This document shows positions 6,905 through 14,519 of a stretch of 21,818 bases of DNA, in pieces. A program made the position numbers and the translations under genes. Within the stretch, counting starts at the first letter, position 1. The number at the start of each line of letters is the position of its first letter. Source of the stretch: an uncultured Prevotella sp. (GTDB lineage Bacteria > Bacteroidota > Bacteroidia > Bacteroidales > Bacteroidaceae); contig CAKQFW010000009.1 in assembly GCA_934230965.1 (NCBI GenBank), forward strand, positions 1 to 21,818, written 5' to 3'. Below the pieces are notes generated by a model. It was not told the origin of the DNA. It saw only the letters and a program-made list of their open reading frames with translations, and did no database searches.

Positions 6905-8485
6905 ATGAAAAAGTTATTTACATTATTATTCGTAGCCATGACCGCTCTCACTGGCATGGCCGACACCTACAACGGACCGTTGCACATTGACATCAACGGC
7001 GCTACAGTAGATCAGACCTCTGACATCACCATAGAGAAGCAGGCCGATGGCAACTATACCCTGAAGCTGATGAACTTTAAGTTCAAACTGGACAAAATGA
7101 CGATGAACGTGGGCAACATCATCATTACCGACGTGCCCGCCGTATCAAACGGCCAAACACTGATGCTGAAGGTAAAGAAAAACATCGCCATCAAAGGCGG
7201 TAGTCTGGATTTAATGCTGAAGAGTGTGCCCATCGACATGATTGGTGAGTTGCGCGACGGCGACTTCTACGCCAACATCGACATCATCATGGAGAAACTA
7301 AACCAGAAAATCAAGGTTACCTTCGGCACGGCCAAGTATCAGCTGCCCAACGCTGGCTTTGATACTTATCACACAGCAACAGTAACCTCGCCCGACGATC
7401 CCAATGCTAAATCTACCAGCGACGAACCCGACTACTGGCACTCGTTCATGAGCGCTTCGGGCGATCCCGCCCTCGTTTACTTGGCTGGTTACACCCCCGT
7501 AACCTTTAAGTGCGATGACGTGCGCCCTGGTTCTACTAGCAAGCATAGCCTTATGCTGAAGAGCTTTTACGCGTTCATAGCCATCGCCAACGGCACCATC
7601 ACCACTGGCCGCATGAACACTGGCGACGTTACTCCCAGCAACACCAACGCAAACTATGCGTGGAGCGATATGAGCAATACCGATAAGGATGCACACGGCG
7701 ACCCCTTCTACGCTACGTTCTACAGCATGCCCGACGCCATGAAGGTATGGCTGAAGTTTAAACAAGGCACACCTAACGCCGACCACCCCTATGCCACCGC
7801 TACCGCCATCATCAACGACGGTACCGAGTTTCATGAGCCGGCTCCCTCTGAGACCAATTACACCAACGTGGTGGGCGAAGCTCGCAACGCAAAGATTGCT
7901 GAGACTGGCGACGAGTGGAAAGAGTTTACCATCCCCTTCAGCTACGACGCTTTCGCACAGTATGGCGCTAAAGCTAAGTCGGTGCTCGTAACCCTCTCAA
8001 CCAATGCCGACGCTGGTCAGGGCTCTGACGGCGACCTGCTGTATGTTGACGACCTGAGCTTTGTTTACAACGCTGGCTTGAAGGCCATCACCCTGACCGC
8101 CGATAACGGCGAGGTGTTTACCGTAAACAACGTTAACAGCGAGACAAAAGAATATACCGCTACCGTGCCCTTCGACGTTACTGCCCAGAACCTGAAGGCT
8201 GTGAGCGACGGTAAGGGTGCCTACGTAAACACCACCATCGCCAACGGTAAGGCTACCATCGAGATTACCTCTAACGACCTCGCCACCACTAACGTCTACA
8301 CCCTCAACATTAAGAAGGGCGACGCTCAGGGCATCACATCGGGCATCAACGGTGCTCAGGCTGCTCAGGCTCAGGCCGCTGGCGTCTACACCATCGGCGG
8401 TATGCGCGTAAACGCTATCACCAAGCCCGGCCTCTACATTGTGAAGGGCGCCGACGGCAGCGTGAAGAAAGTGCTGAAGAAGTAA
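6905..8485 (+). CDS. Secreted calycin-like / PCMD-like protein with C-terminal sorting-like tail
   Basis: This 526-residue protein has a signal peptide (cleavage near Ala19). An N-terminal beta-sheet domain (about 20-155, starting YNGPLHIDINGATVD) resembles the Bacteroidetes calycin-like family. The central region (about 155-390) matches the C-terminal part of the upstream lipoprotein: DEWKEFTIPFSY and LLYVDDLSFVY. An Ig-like segment follows (about 393-470). The last 33 residues (VYTIGGMRV ... PGLYIVKG ... KKVLKK) resemble C-terminal sorting or anchoring tails. Codons shift towards GCT/GGT/CTG compared with neighbours, which may point to high expression. It is last in the operon, before a strong terminator. 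Confidence 0.8.
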   Translation: MKKLFTLLFVAMTALTGMADTYNGPLHIDINGATVDQTSDITIEKQADGNYTLKLMNFKFKLDKMTMNVGNIIITDVPAVSNGQTLMLKVKKNIAIKGGSLDLMLKSVPIDMIGELRDGDFYANIDIIMEKLNQKIKVTFGTAKYQLPNAGFDTYHTATVTSPDDPNAKSTSDEPDYWHSFMSASGDPALVYLAGYTPVTFKCDDVRPGSTSKHSLMLKSFYAFIAIANGTITTGRMNTGDVTPSNTNANYAWSDMSNTDKDAHGDPFYATFYSMPDAMKVWLKFKQGTPNADHPYATATAIINDGTEFHEPAPSETNYTNVVGEARNAKIAETGDEWKEFTIPFSYDAFAQYGAKAKSVLVTLSTNADAGQGSDGDLLYVDDLSFVYNAGLKAITLTADNGEVFTVNNVNSETKEYTATVPFDVTAQNLKAVSDGKGAYVNTTIANGKATIEITSNDLATTNVYTLNIKKGDAQGITSGINGAQAAQAQAAGVYTIGGMRVNAITKPGLYIVKGADGSVKKVLKK

Positions 8486-8510
8486 GGATTTACTGAAAAT
8501 AGAAGAAAAA

Positions 8511-8545
8511 GGTCCCGTACTCACAACGAGTTCGGGACTTTTTTT
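8511..8545 (+). terminator. Rho-independent terminator of the PCMD operon
   Basis: gtcccg-t-actc and gagt-t-cgggac form an 11-bp stem with one T-T mismatch around the loop acaac, followed directly by seven Ts. Confidence 0.9.
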
Positions 8546-8546
8546 G

Positions 8547-8554
8547 TAGTTTTG
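8547..8554 (+). promoter_or_regulatory. Possible -7 box before the DUF2851 gene
   Basis: TAGTTTTG fits TAnnTTTG and overlaps the end of the terminator T-run. It lies 23 bp before the ATG at 8578. No proper TTTG -33 element is seen, because its place is taken by the terminator stem. Confidence 0.4.
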
Positions 8555-8577
8555 CATATCCAACTCTTACCATCACC

Positions 8578-9876
8578 ATGGAACAGCTACTACACTACGT
8601 ATGGAAGCATAAACTCTTCCCGCTCACCACTCTCGCCACCACAAAGGGGCAAGAGGTTGAGGTTATCGACCCCGGATTGCTAAACCGCAACGCGGGGCCC
8701 GACTTCTTCAATGCCAAGGTGCGCATAGCAGGAACCATGTGGGTGGGAAATGTAGAGATACACCTGAAGACGTCTGACTGGCTGGCGCATCATCACAACA
8801 CCGACCCCGCCTACGACAATGTGGTGCTGCACGTGGTTGAACTAGACGATGGCGCACAGGCGCTATGCGCTGATGGACAACAGCCGCCACTGCTGGTGCT
8901 GCCCATACCGCAAAGCGTGAAAGACAACTATGAGGCGCTGCTGCACGAAGATGCGTATCCGCCGTGTCACAGCGTCATAGCTGGGCTACCAAACCTCACA
9001 AAGCATAGCTGGATGAGCGTGCTGCAAACCGAACGGCTGCAGCAAAAGGCCGAAGCCATCATACAGCGGGCTAAACAGTGTGGGGCCGACTGGGAGCGGG
9101 CGTTCTTCATCACGCTGGCTCGCAACTTTGGGTTCGGCATCAATGGCGACGCGCTGGAGGCGTGGGCCACAAACCTATCGCTCGACGCTGCCGCTCATCA
9201 CCGCGACGACCTCTTCCAGATTGAGGCGCTGTTCTTGGGACAGGCGGGCTTGCTAAACGTGGCGGCCACAGCGGCACACAGGCAGGTAGAGACGGCGGCC
9301 GACGATTATTTTCAACGCCTCTCAAACGAGTATAATTACCTTGCTCATAAGTTCCGCCTCGAAGCCATCGACGCTCGGCAGTGGCGCTTTCTACGGCTGC
9401 GTCCGCAAAACTTCCCGTATATACGCTTGGCACAGTTGGCGCACCTGTATCACTCGCGACAATGCTCGCTCAGCATCATGGCCGACTGCACCACTATAAA
9501 AGAGTTGCGCACCGCACTGTCGACAAAGGTTACGCCCTACTGGCAAACGCACTACACCTTCGGGCATGAGGCTCGGCAAAACGAGAAACGGCTCTCAACA
9601 GCCTCAACCGACATCATCATTATCAACACCGTGGTGCCCATGCTGTATGCCTACGGCTGCCACCGCGACGACGAACGGCTCTGCCACCGCGCCATCACGC
9701 TGCTGGAACAGCTAAAGCCCGAAGACAACAACATTGTGCGCCTGTGGCAACAATGCGGTCTACAAGCCGAAAACGCCGCCGACACTCAAGCCCTCATACA
9801 GCTAAAACGCCAATACTGCGACCGCAAAGACTGCCTACGCTGCCGCTTTGGGTATGAGGCACTGAAGAAAAGATAA
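8578..9876 (+). CDS. DUF2851 family protein
   Basis: The 432-residue protein shows the typical start of this Bacteroidetes family: LLHYVWKHKLFP, PGLLNRNAGPDFFNAKVRI and WVGNVEIHLKTSDW (about residues 5-68). A C-terminal CDRKDCLRCRFGYEAL cluster has three cysteines (about 413-428). The function is unknown. The conserved acidic and polar residues in the N-terminal half have been taken to suggest a nuclease-like fold, but this sequence alone does not show it. There is no signal peptide, so it is probably cytoplasmic. It heads a plus-strand run with a thioesterase, dprA and dusB. A 155-bp spacer with 9-bp repeats follows. Confidence 0.9.
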   Translation: MEQLLHYVWKHKLFPLTTLATTKGQEVEVIDPGLLNRNAGPDFFNAKVRIAGTMWVGNVEIHLKTSDWLAHHHNTDPAYDNVVLHVVELDDGAQALCADGQQPPLLVLPIPQSVKDNYEALLHEDAYPPCHSVIAGLPNLTKHSWMSVLQTERLQQKAEAIIQRAKQCGADWERAFFITLARNFGFGINGDALEAWATNLSLDAAAHHRDDLFQIEALFLGQAGLLNVAATAAHRQVETAADDYFQRLSNEYNYLAHKFRLEAIDARQWRFLRLRPQNFPYIRLAQLAHLYHSRQCSLSIMADCTTIKELRTALSTKVTPYWQTHYTFGHEARQNEKRLSTASTDIIIINTVVPMLYAYGCHRDDERLCHRAITLLEQLKPEDNNIVRLWQQCGLQAENAADTQALIQLKRQYCDRKDCLRCRFGYEALKKR

Positions 9877-9886
9877 CGACAATAAG

Positions 9887-9994
9887 ACCTATAAGCCCTA
9901 TAAGACCTATAAGCCCCATAAGCCCCACAAGCCCCACAAGCCCTATAAGCCCCATAAGCCCTATAGGACCTATAAGCCCCATAGCACCTATAAG
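9887..9994 (+). repeat. 9-bp tandem repeat, twelve units (consensus mcctataag)
   Basis: Twelve consecutive in-phase 9-bp units run from acctataag at 9887 to acctataag at 9986, with variants ccccataag and ccccacaag. They start 10 bp after the DUF2851 stop. The opposite strand reads as a meaningless GLIGLIGLM-type frame. Confidence 0.92.
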
Positions 9995-10031
9995 GCCATA
10001 ACCCCATACCCTCCCCAAAAAACAAAACAAT

Positions 10032-10448
10032 ATGCAAAAATATATCTTTGAAACAGAAATGGAGGTTCGCGACTACGAGTGCGACATCCAAGGCATTGTA
10101 AACAACGCCAACTATCTGCATTACACCGAGCACACCCGTCACCGCTTTCTGGTTTCGCTCGGCGTTAGTTTCTCACAGCTACACGAGCAGGGCGTCGACG
10201 CCGTGGTGGCGCGCATGAACCTGCAATATAAGCAACCGCTGCGCTGCGAAGACATTTTTATATCACGCCTCGGGCTGAAGAAAGAGGGCTTGCGCTACAT
10301 CTTCAACCAAGACCTCTATCGCAAGAGCGATGGCGCACTCTGCTTCAAAAGCACCACGGAACTGGTTGTGCTGGTAAACGGTCGTCTGTCTAACAGTTCC
10401 GACTACGACAACGCCTTCGCCTCCTTCCTGAAAGAAGAAGAGAAATAA
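10032..10448 (+). CDS. Acyl-CoA thioesterase, YbgC/4-hydroxybenzoyl-CoA type hotdog
   Basis: This 138-residue single-domain protein has the length usual for the family. The signature YECDIQGIVNNANYLHYTEHTR (residues 15-36) places the active-site aspartate (Asp18) at the start of the long central helix, with the conserved Tyr28/Tyr31/Glu33 spacing. It would hydrolyse acyl-CoA or acyl-ACP thioesters in the cytoplasm; the physiological substrate is not clear. It lies 66 bp before dprA, a pairing often seen in Bacteroidetes. The end of the gene (SFLKEEEK) is made by the first copy of a roughly 30-bp repeat that continues into the spacer. Confidence 0.92.
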   Translation: MQKYIFETEMEVRDYECDIQGIVNNANYLHYTEHTRHRFLVSLGVSFSQLHEQGVDAVVARMNLQYKQPLRCEDIFISRLGLKKEGLRYIFNQDLYRKSDGALCFKSTTELVVLVNGRLSNSSDYDNAFASFLKEEEK

Positions 10449-10512
10449 TAACACCTCAACCCTTCCTGTAAGAAGCAATAACACCTTTCAGCCCTTCCTG
10501 TAAGAAGAGAAG
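10421..10512 (+). repeat. Three-copy repeat of about 30 bp across a stop codon
   Basis: ccttcctgaaagaag (in the thioesterase 3' end) recurs as ccttcctgtaagaag twice more (units 10447-10475 and 10477-10507), together with aataacacct. The copies fill the whole thioesterase-dprA spacer. Confidence 0.75.
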
Positions 10513-10514
10513 TA

Positions 10515-11327
10515 ATGATTGATAAAGAGGAAATAAGGAGCGCTATGGCCCTTGTACACCTACAACTGTACGACGAAGCCGAACTGCTGCAAACCGTGCA
10601 AGGCATTGGGTCGGCAGCCAAAACGCTACGTTTTCTTAATGCCGAGGGCACAGAACAGGCGCTATGCTGGGCCGACAACGAGCTGCAAGCCCTATCGCAT
10701 TATGGCATACGCTCGCTGCTATACGGCGGCCCTGACTACCCCTTGCGCCTTATGACGTGCAACGACGCTCCGCTGGTGCTCTACCAACTGGGCCCTGCCA
10801 ACCTAAACGCCAAGCACGTGGTAAGCATCGTGGGCACACGACACTGCACACCCGAAGGCCGACAGCGCACGCAGCAACTGGTGCAAACGCTGCACCAACG
10901 CTACGGACACCAACTGCTGGTGGTGAGCGGACTGGCCAAAGGTATCGACGTGAGCGCACACCGTCAGGCACTGGCCGACAACATCGCCACCGTAGGCATC
11001 TTGGGGCACGGCTTAGGCACCCTCTACCCCGCCGCTCACCGCCCCGAGGCCGAAGCCATGACACGACAAGGAGCACTGCTCACCGAATATCCGCTCGGCA
11101 CCAAGCCTCTCGCTTCGCGTTTCTTACAGCGCAACCGCCTCATCGCGGCCTTGGCCGACGAGGTTTACATTATAGAGAGCGCTGCCCGAGGCGGGGCCCT
11201 ATCGGCCATGCACCACGCCCGCCACTACCACCGCCCCTGCTTCGCCTGGAGGGGCATCAACGGCACCACCCTCTCGGCAGGCTGCCAGCAGCTCATAGAA
11301 AGCGGCTTGGCAGAACCCTTAGCGTAA
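10515..11327 (+). CDS. dprA: DNA-processing protein DprA, short form
   Basis: DprA binds incoming single-stranded DNA and loads RecA during transformation; the Rossmann-like core is its hallmark. Here the core is clear: VSIVGTRHCTPEGR (103-116), VVSGLAKGIDVSAHRQAL (136-153), GHGLGTLYPAAHR (165-177), LTEYPLGTKP (189-198), RFLQRNRLIAAL (202-213) and ARGGALSAMHHA (224-235). The first 60 residues form a helical domain. The protein stops at residue 270, right after IESGLAEPLA. It therefore lacks the C-terminal winged-helix domain of typical Bacteroidetes DprA (about 370 residues). No continuation is seen in other frames. Confidence 0.93.
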   Translation: MIDKEEIRSAMALVHLQLYDEAELLQTVQGIGSAAKTLRFLNAEGTEQALCWADNELQALSHYGIRSLLYGGPDYPLRLMTCNDAPLVLYQLGPANLNAKHVVSIVGTRHCTPEGRQRTQQLVQTLHQRYGHQLLVVSGLAKGIDVSAHRQALADNIATVGILGHGLGTLYPAAHRPEAEAMTRQGALLTEYPLGTKPLASRFLQRNRLIAALADEVYIIESAARGGALSAMHHARHYHRPCFAWRGINGTTLSAGCQQLIESGLAEPLA

Positions 11328-11419
11328 AAGTAACCATAAGCACCCTCAGTCACCCAGGCTTAGAAAGGCCTATAAAGGCTTAGGAAGGCTTCCTCACCCC
11401 ACCATTAAAAGAAAAAACA

Positions 11420-12406
11420 ATGAAAATAGGAAACATAGAATTTGGCCCCCACCCCATCTTCCTGGCTCCCATGGAAGACGTCACCGACATAGGCTTCCGC
11501 CTCTTGTGCAAACGCTATGGCGCCTCAATGGTCTACACCGAGTTTGTGAGCGCCGAAGCCCTCGTGCGCTCAATAAAATCTACCGTCAATAAGCTCACCA
11601 TCAGCGACGAAGAGCGCCCCGTAGGCATACAGATATACGGCCGCGACGTCGACGCCATGGTCGAAGCTGCCAAGATAGTAGAGCAAGCTCACCCCGACGT
11701 TATCGACCTCAACTTTGGCTGCCCTGTAAAGAAGGTGGCAGGCAAGGGTGCGGGCGCAGGCATGCTGCAAAACATACCCCTCATGCTCGAGATAACCGAA
11801 AAGGTGGTAAAGGCCGTAAACACACCCGTGACGGTGAAAACCCGACTGGGCTGGAGCGCCGACAACCTCGTTATCACCACGCTGGCCGAACAGCTGCAAG
11901 ACTGTGGCATACAGGCCCTCACCATTCATGGCCGCACAAGGGCTCAGATGTACACTGGCGAGGCCGACTGGACCCTCATAGGCGAGGTGAAACGCAACCC
12001 ACGCATACATATACCCATCATAGGCAATGGCGACATCACCACGCCCGAACAGGCCAAGGAGGCCTTCGACCGCTATGGCGTAGATGCCGTGATGGTGGGC
12101 CGCGCCACCTTTGGCCGCCCCTGGATTTTTAAGGAGATGCGCGACTATCTCGATGGTCTTCCCGCCGACCCCACTCTTGACCTCGACCACAAGATCGACA
12201 TCTTGGAAGAGCAGCTGCGCATCAACGTCGAGCGCATTGACGAGTATCGTGGCATCTTGCACACACGCCGCCATCTGGCCGCCTCGCCCATCTTCAAAGG
12301 CATACCCGACTTCCGCCAAACACGCATCGCCATGCTGCGCGCCGAAACAGTGCAAGACCTAACACAAATTTTGGAAGACTGCCGCGTAAGGCTTAAAGGC
12401 TTATAA
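11420..12406 (+). CDS. dusB: tRNA-dihydrouridine synthase, DusB-like
   Basis: This FMN enzyme reduces uridine to dihydrouridine in tRNA D-loops. The protein (328 residues) is a TIM barrel followed by a helical domain. LAPMEDVTDIGFR (15-27) binds FMN. DLNFGCPVKKVAGKGAG (96-112) contains the catalytic Cys101. TVKTRLGW, IHGRTRAQMYTG and IGNGDI...VMVGRATFGRPW are the remaining cofactor and substrate motifs. The length and all key residues are normal. It lies 92 bp after dprA and is followed by 9-bp repeats starting 8 bp after its stop. Confidence 0.95.
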   Translation: MKIGNIEFGPHPIFLAPMEDVTDIGFRLLCKRYGASMVYTEFVSAEALVRSIKSTVNKLTISDEERPVGIQIYGRDVDAMVEAAKIVEQAHPDVIDLNFGCPVKKVAGKGAGAGMLQNIPLMLEITEKVVKAVNTPVTVKTRLGWSADNLVITTLAEQLQDCGIQALTIHGRTRAQMYTGEADWTLIGEVKRNPRIHIPIIGNGDITTPEQAKEAFDRYGVDAVMVGRATFGRPWIFKEMRDYLDGLPADPTLDLDHKIDILEEQLRINVERIDEYRGILHTRRHLAASPIFKGIPDFRQTRIAMLRAETVQDLTQILEDCRVRLKGL

Positions 12407-12414
12407 GGGATAAA

Positions 12415-12477
12415 AGCTATAAGGCCTATAAGTCCTATAAGACCTATAAGACCCATAAAACCCATAAGCCCCACAAG
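12415..12477 (+). repeat. 9-bp tandem repeat, seven units
   Basis: In-phase units agctataag, gcctataag, tcctataag, acctataag, acccataaa, acccataag and ccccacaag follow the dusB stop. They belong to the same family and orientation as 9887-9994. Confidence 0.88.
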
Positions 12478-12509
12478 CCCACAACCGTAAAAAAATATTA
12501 AAAGGAAGC

Positions 12510-12557
12510 ATGAAAGTAGCCGACATAGATAATTATTCGCTACCTTTACCCATCTAA
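12510..12557 (+). CDS. Possible 15-residue leader peptide
   Basis: ATG...TAA encodes MKVADIDNYSLPLPI. It is preceded by aaaggaag, a better ribosome-binding sequence than most genes here have, and it ends 33 bp before the DUF3332 gene. Its 3' part overlaps a weak -7-like box (TACCTTTA, 12541-12548). It may simply be chance; no homology is recognised. Confidence 0.2.
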   Translation: MKVADIDNYSLPLPI

Positions 12558-12590
12558 TCGCATATTCTAATCAGTAAAAACCTTTGTATT

Positions 12591-13142
12591 ATGAGAATGA
12601 AGCATTTGAAAGTAGCTACACTGTTCATGGCTGGTGCCATGCTCACCACCTCGTGCGTAGGATCGTTCAGCCTGTTCAACCGTCTGGCAAACTGGAACCG
12701 TCAGGCCACCAGCGAGAAATTTCTTAACGAGCTTATCTTCATCATCATCTCGCCCGCATACGCTATCTGCGGTATGGCCGACGCATTGGTACTCAACACC
12801 ATCGAGTTTTGGTCAGGCAGCAACCCCATGGCACAACGCGTAGGCACCACCACCGAGGTGATGGGACAAGATGGACGCTACTATGCCGTTACCACGCTGA
12901 AGAACGGTTATAAGATAAAGAAACCCACTGGCGAAGAAATTTTCTTTGTATACGATAAGAAAACCAAGACCTGGAGCGAGCAGCACGACGGACAGGTGGT
13001 TAACCTCTTCACCTTCAACGATGATGGCACCATTCAGGCTTATATGCCCAACGGCGAAAGCTTGAAGCTCACACAAGACGAGGCAGGCCTCTTCCAGGCT
13101 CGCATGGCCGTTCACGGTGCTTCGTTCTACGCATGCCGCTAA
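12591..13142 (+). CDS. DUF3332 family lipoprotein
   Basis: The 183-residue protein has a type II signal peptide with lipobox LTTSC (Cys22). The conserved CVGSFSLFNRLANWNRQATSEKFLNEL segment of DUF3332 (about 22-48) follows. A hydrophobic stretch (49-70, FIIISPAYAICGMADALVL) then leads to a C-terminal beta-rich half. The start could be residue 1 or the Met at residue 3. The role is unknown and it is probably an envelope lipoprotein. It is a stand-alone gene ending just before a strong bidirectional terminator. Confidence 0.88.
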   Translation: MRMKHLKVATLFMAGAMLTTSCVGSFSLFNRLANWNRQATSEKFLNELIFIIISPAYAICGMADALVLNTIEFWSGSNPMAQRVGTTTEVMGQDGRYYAVTTLKNGYKIKKPTGEEIFFVYDKKTKTWSEQHDGQVVNLFTFNDDGTIQAYMPNGESLKLTQDEAGLFQARMAVHGASFYACR

Positions 13143-13181
13143 AGACAGGCACAAAGCATTAACACATCAATATCACCCAAT

Positions 13182-13227
13182 AAAAAAAGTGTAAGCAATC
13201 GTTTTTTGTATTGCTTACACTTTTTTT
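13182..13227. terminator. Perfect bidirectional terminator between convergent genes
   Basis: Two 18-bp arms (13182-13199 and 13210-13227) are perfectly complementary. The outer seven bases are A on the left and T on the right, and the loop is 10 nt. It therefore works for the DUF3332 gene and for the transporter gene arriving from the right. Confidence 0.95.
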
Positions 13228-13278
13228 GTATCTTTCATTTAAGAAAACAAAGGAGCATCTCCCTTTCTTACAATCGCA

Positions 13279-14445
13279 TCATTGGGCTTTTCGGCCAAAC
13301 AGCCTATCTACAATGAGCGTTATGGCGGCATCGCCACTCACGTTACAGGCAGGGCCGTAGCCATCGAGAGCCAAATAAATGGTCATCATAAGGGCGCTTT
13401 GCTCAGCCGAGAAGCCAAGCACGCTCTCCAGCAATCCTACCGATGCCATCAGCACACCACCCATCACGCCCGGCGCAGCCACAGCCGAAATGGCTTGCAG
13501 CAATACAAAATTAGCTATAAGCGCAAAATTAATATCCATACCCGACATAAACATTACGGCCACCGATGTGGTGATGAGCTTAATGGTAGAGCCACACATG
13601 TGAACGGTGCCACAAAGGGGTACGGTAAAGTCGGCTATCTCTTTGTTTACGCCCATCTTCTGGGTGCACTCAAGGGTAACAGGTATCACCGCCGAACTTG
13701 AACAGATAGAGAAGCCGGTGAGGTAGGCAGGCACAATCTTCCACAGGCAGCGCAACGGGTTTTTGCCAGCAACGATGCCCGCCACCACATATTGCAACAC
13801 GAGGTAAACAATAGAGAGGCATACGCCCGTAAGGATAACCTTTACGCCCGACCCCACCACGATGGCGAGCTGTCCACGAAAGCTCATCTCACACATCATG
13901 GTAAAGATATACCACGGCAACAGCGGTATAATTACGCGCTCAATGGTAAGCTTCACGATGTCGCCAAACTCGTCGAAAGCTTTACGCATGGCGGTTCCAC
14001 CCGTAAAGATGGCACCCACACCTATCATAAACGAGAGACACAGGGCGGTAAGGATGTCGCACACGGGTGGTATCTTTAGGCTTACGTAGGGCAGCACCTC
14101 GGCAGCCTGTGCCGACGTAGGGCTAATCTCGCCCACCGACAGGTAATGGGGCAGCAGCCAACTGGCACAGCCAAAGGCGAAGAAGCCTGCACACACCGTT
14201 GAGAGATATGACAGGCCTACCACCGTAACCAGTATCTTGCCCGCGCCCTTGCCCAAACGCATAATTGAGGGCGACACCAAGCCAAGCACCAATAAGGGCA
14301 CGATAAACTTTAGCAACTGTGCAAAAATGCCATTAAAGGTTTTGAACAGTCGCACTAAAAATTCGGGGGCCACCAATCCTAACAGCGAGCCAACAATGAT
14401 GGCACACACCACCTTAGGGAAGAGCCCTATCTTTCTTTTCTTCAT
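13279..14445 (-). CDS. Divergent SDF-family (dicarboxylate/amino acid:cation symporter) transporter
   Basis: The 388-residue integral membrane protein has the overall pattern of the SDF/DAACS family: helices throughout, CSSSAVIP in hairpin 1 (248-255), the unwound TM7 region PLCGTVHMCGS (276-286), and NVSGD in TM8 (368-372). The family couples uptake of glutamate, aspartate or neutral amino acids to sodium or proton entry. Two key sites differ. The usual NMDGT becomes HMCGS. The position of the arginine that binds substrate side-chain carboxylates (R397 in GltPh) is Gly364, while the aspartate at the D394 position is kept (Asp361). This suggests a non-acidic substrate. It is last in the minus-strand run, 74 bp after the SGNH gene. 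Confidence 0.85.
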   Translation of the reverse strand: MKKRKIGLFPKVVCAIIVGSLLGLVAPEFLVRLFKTFNGIFAQLLKFIVPLLVLGLVSPSIMRLGKGAGKILVTVVGLSYLSTVCAGFFAFGCASWLLPHYLSVGEISPTSAQAAEVLPYVSLKIPPVCDILTALCLSFMIGVGAIFTGGTAMRKAFDEFGDIVKLTIERVIIPLLPWYIFTMMCEMSFRGQLAIVVGSGVKVILTGVCLSIVYLVLQYVVAGIVAGKNPLRCLWKIVPAYLTGFSICSSSAVIPVTLECTQKMGVNKEIADFTVPLCGTVHMCGSTIKLITTSVAVMFMSGMDINFALIANFVLLQAISAVAAPGVMGGVLMASVGLLESVLGFSAEQSALMMTIYLALDGYGPACNVSGDAAITLIVDRLFGRKAQ

Positions 14446-14471
14446 GGGTTTTTATTGTTATTGGTTTTAGG

Positions 14472-14519
14472 GGCTTTATAGCCTTTTCCTTTATAGCCTT
14501 TGTTTCATATTATAGCCTT
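14472..14519 (-). repeat. tatagcctt spacer repeat
   Basis: Three copies of tatagcctt lie between the transporter and SGNH genes. On the minus strand they read aaggctata, similar to the 9-bp family at 9887 and 12415, and again lie in sense orientation just after a stop codon. Confidence 0.55.

Noticed and set aside
9786..10142. Minus-strand frames rich in GLIGL or YRAYGA residues
   Set aside because: They are translations of the 9-bp DNA repeat and of the opposite strand of real genes, with no start context or domain.
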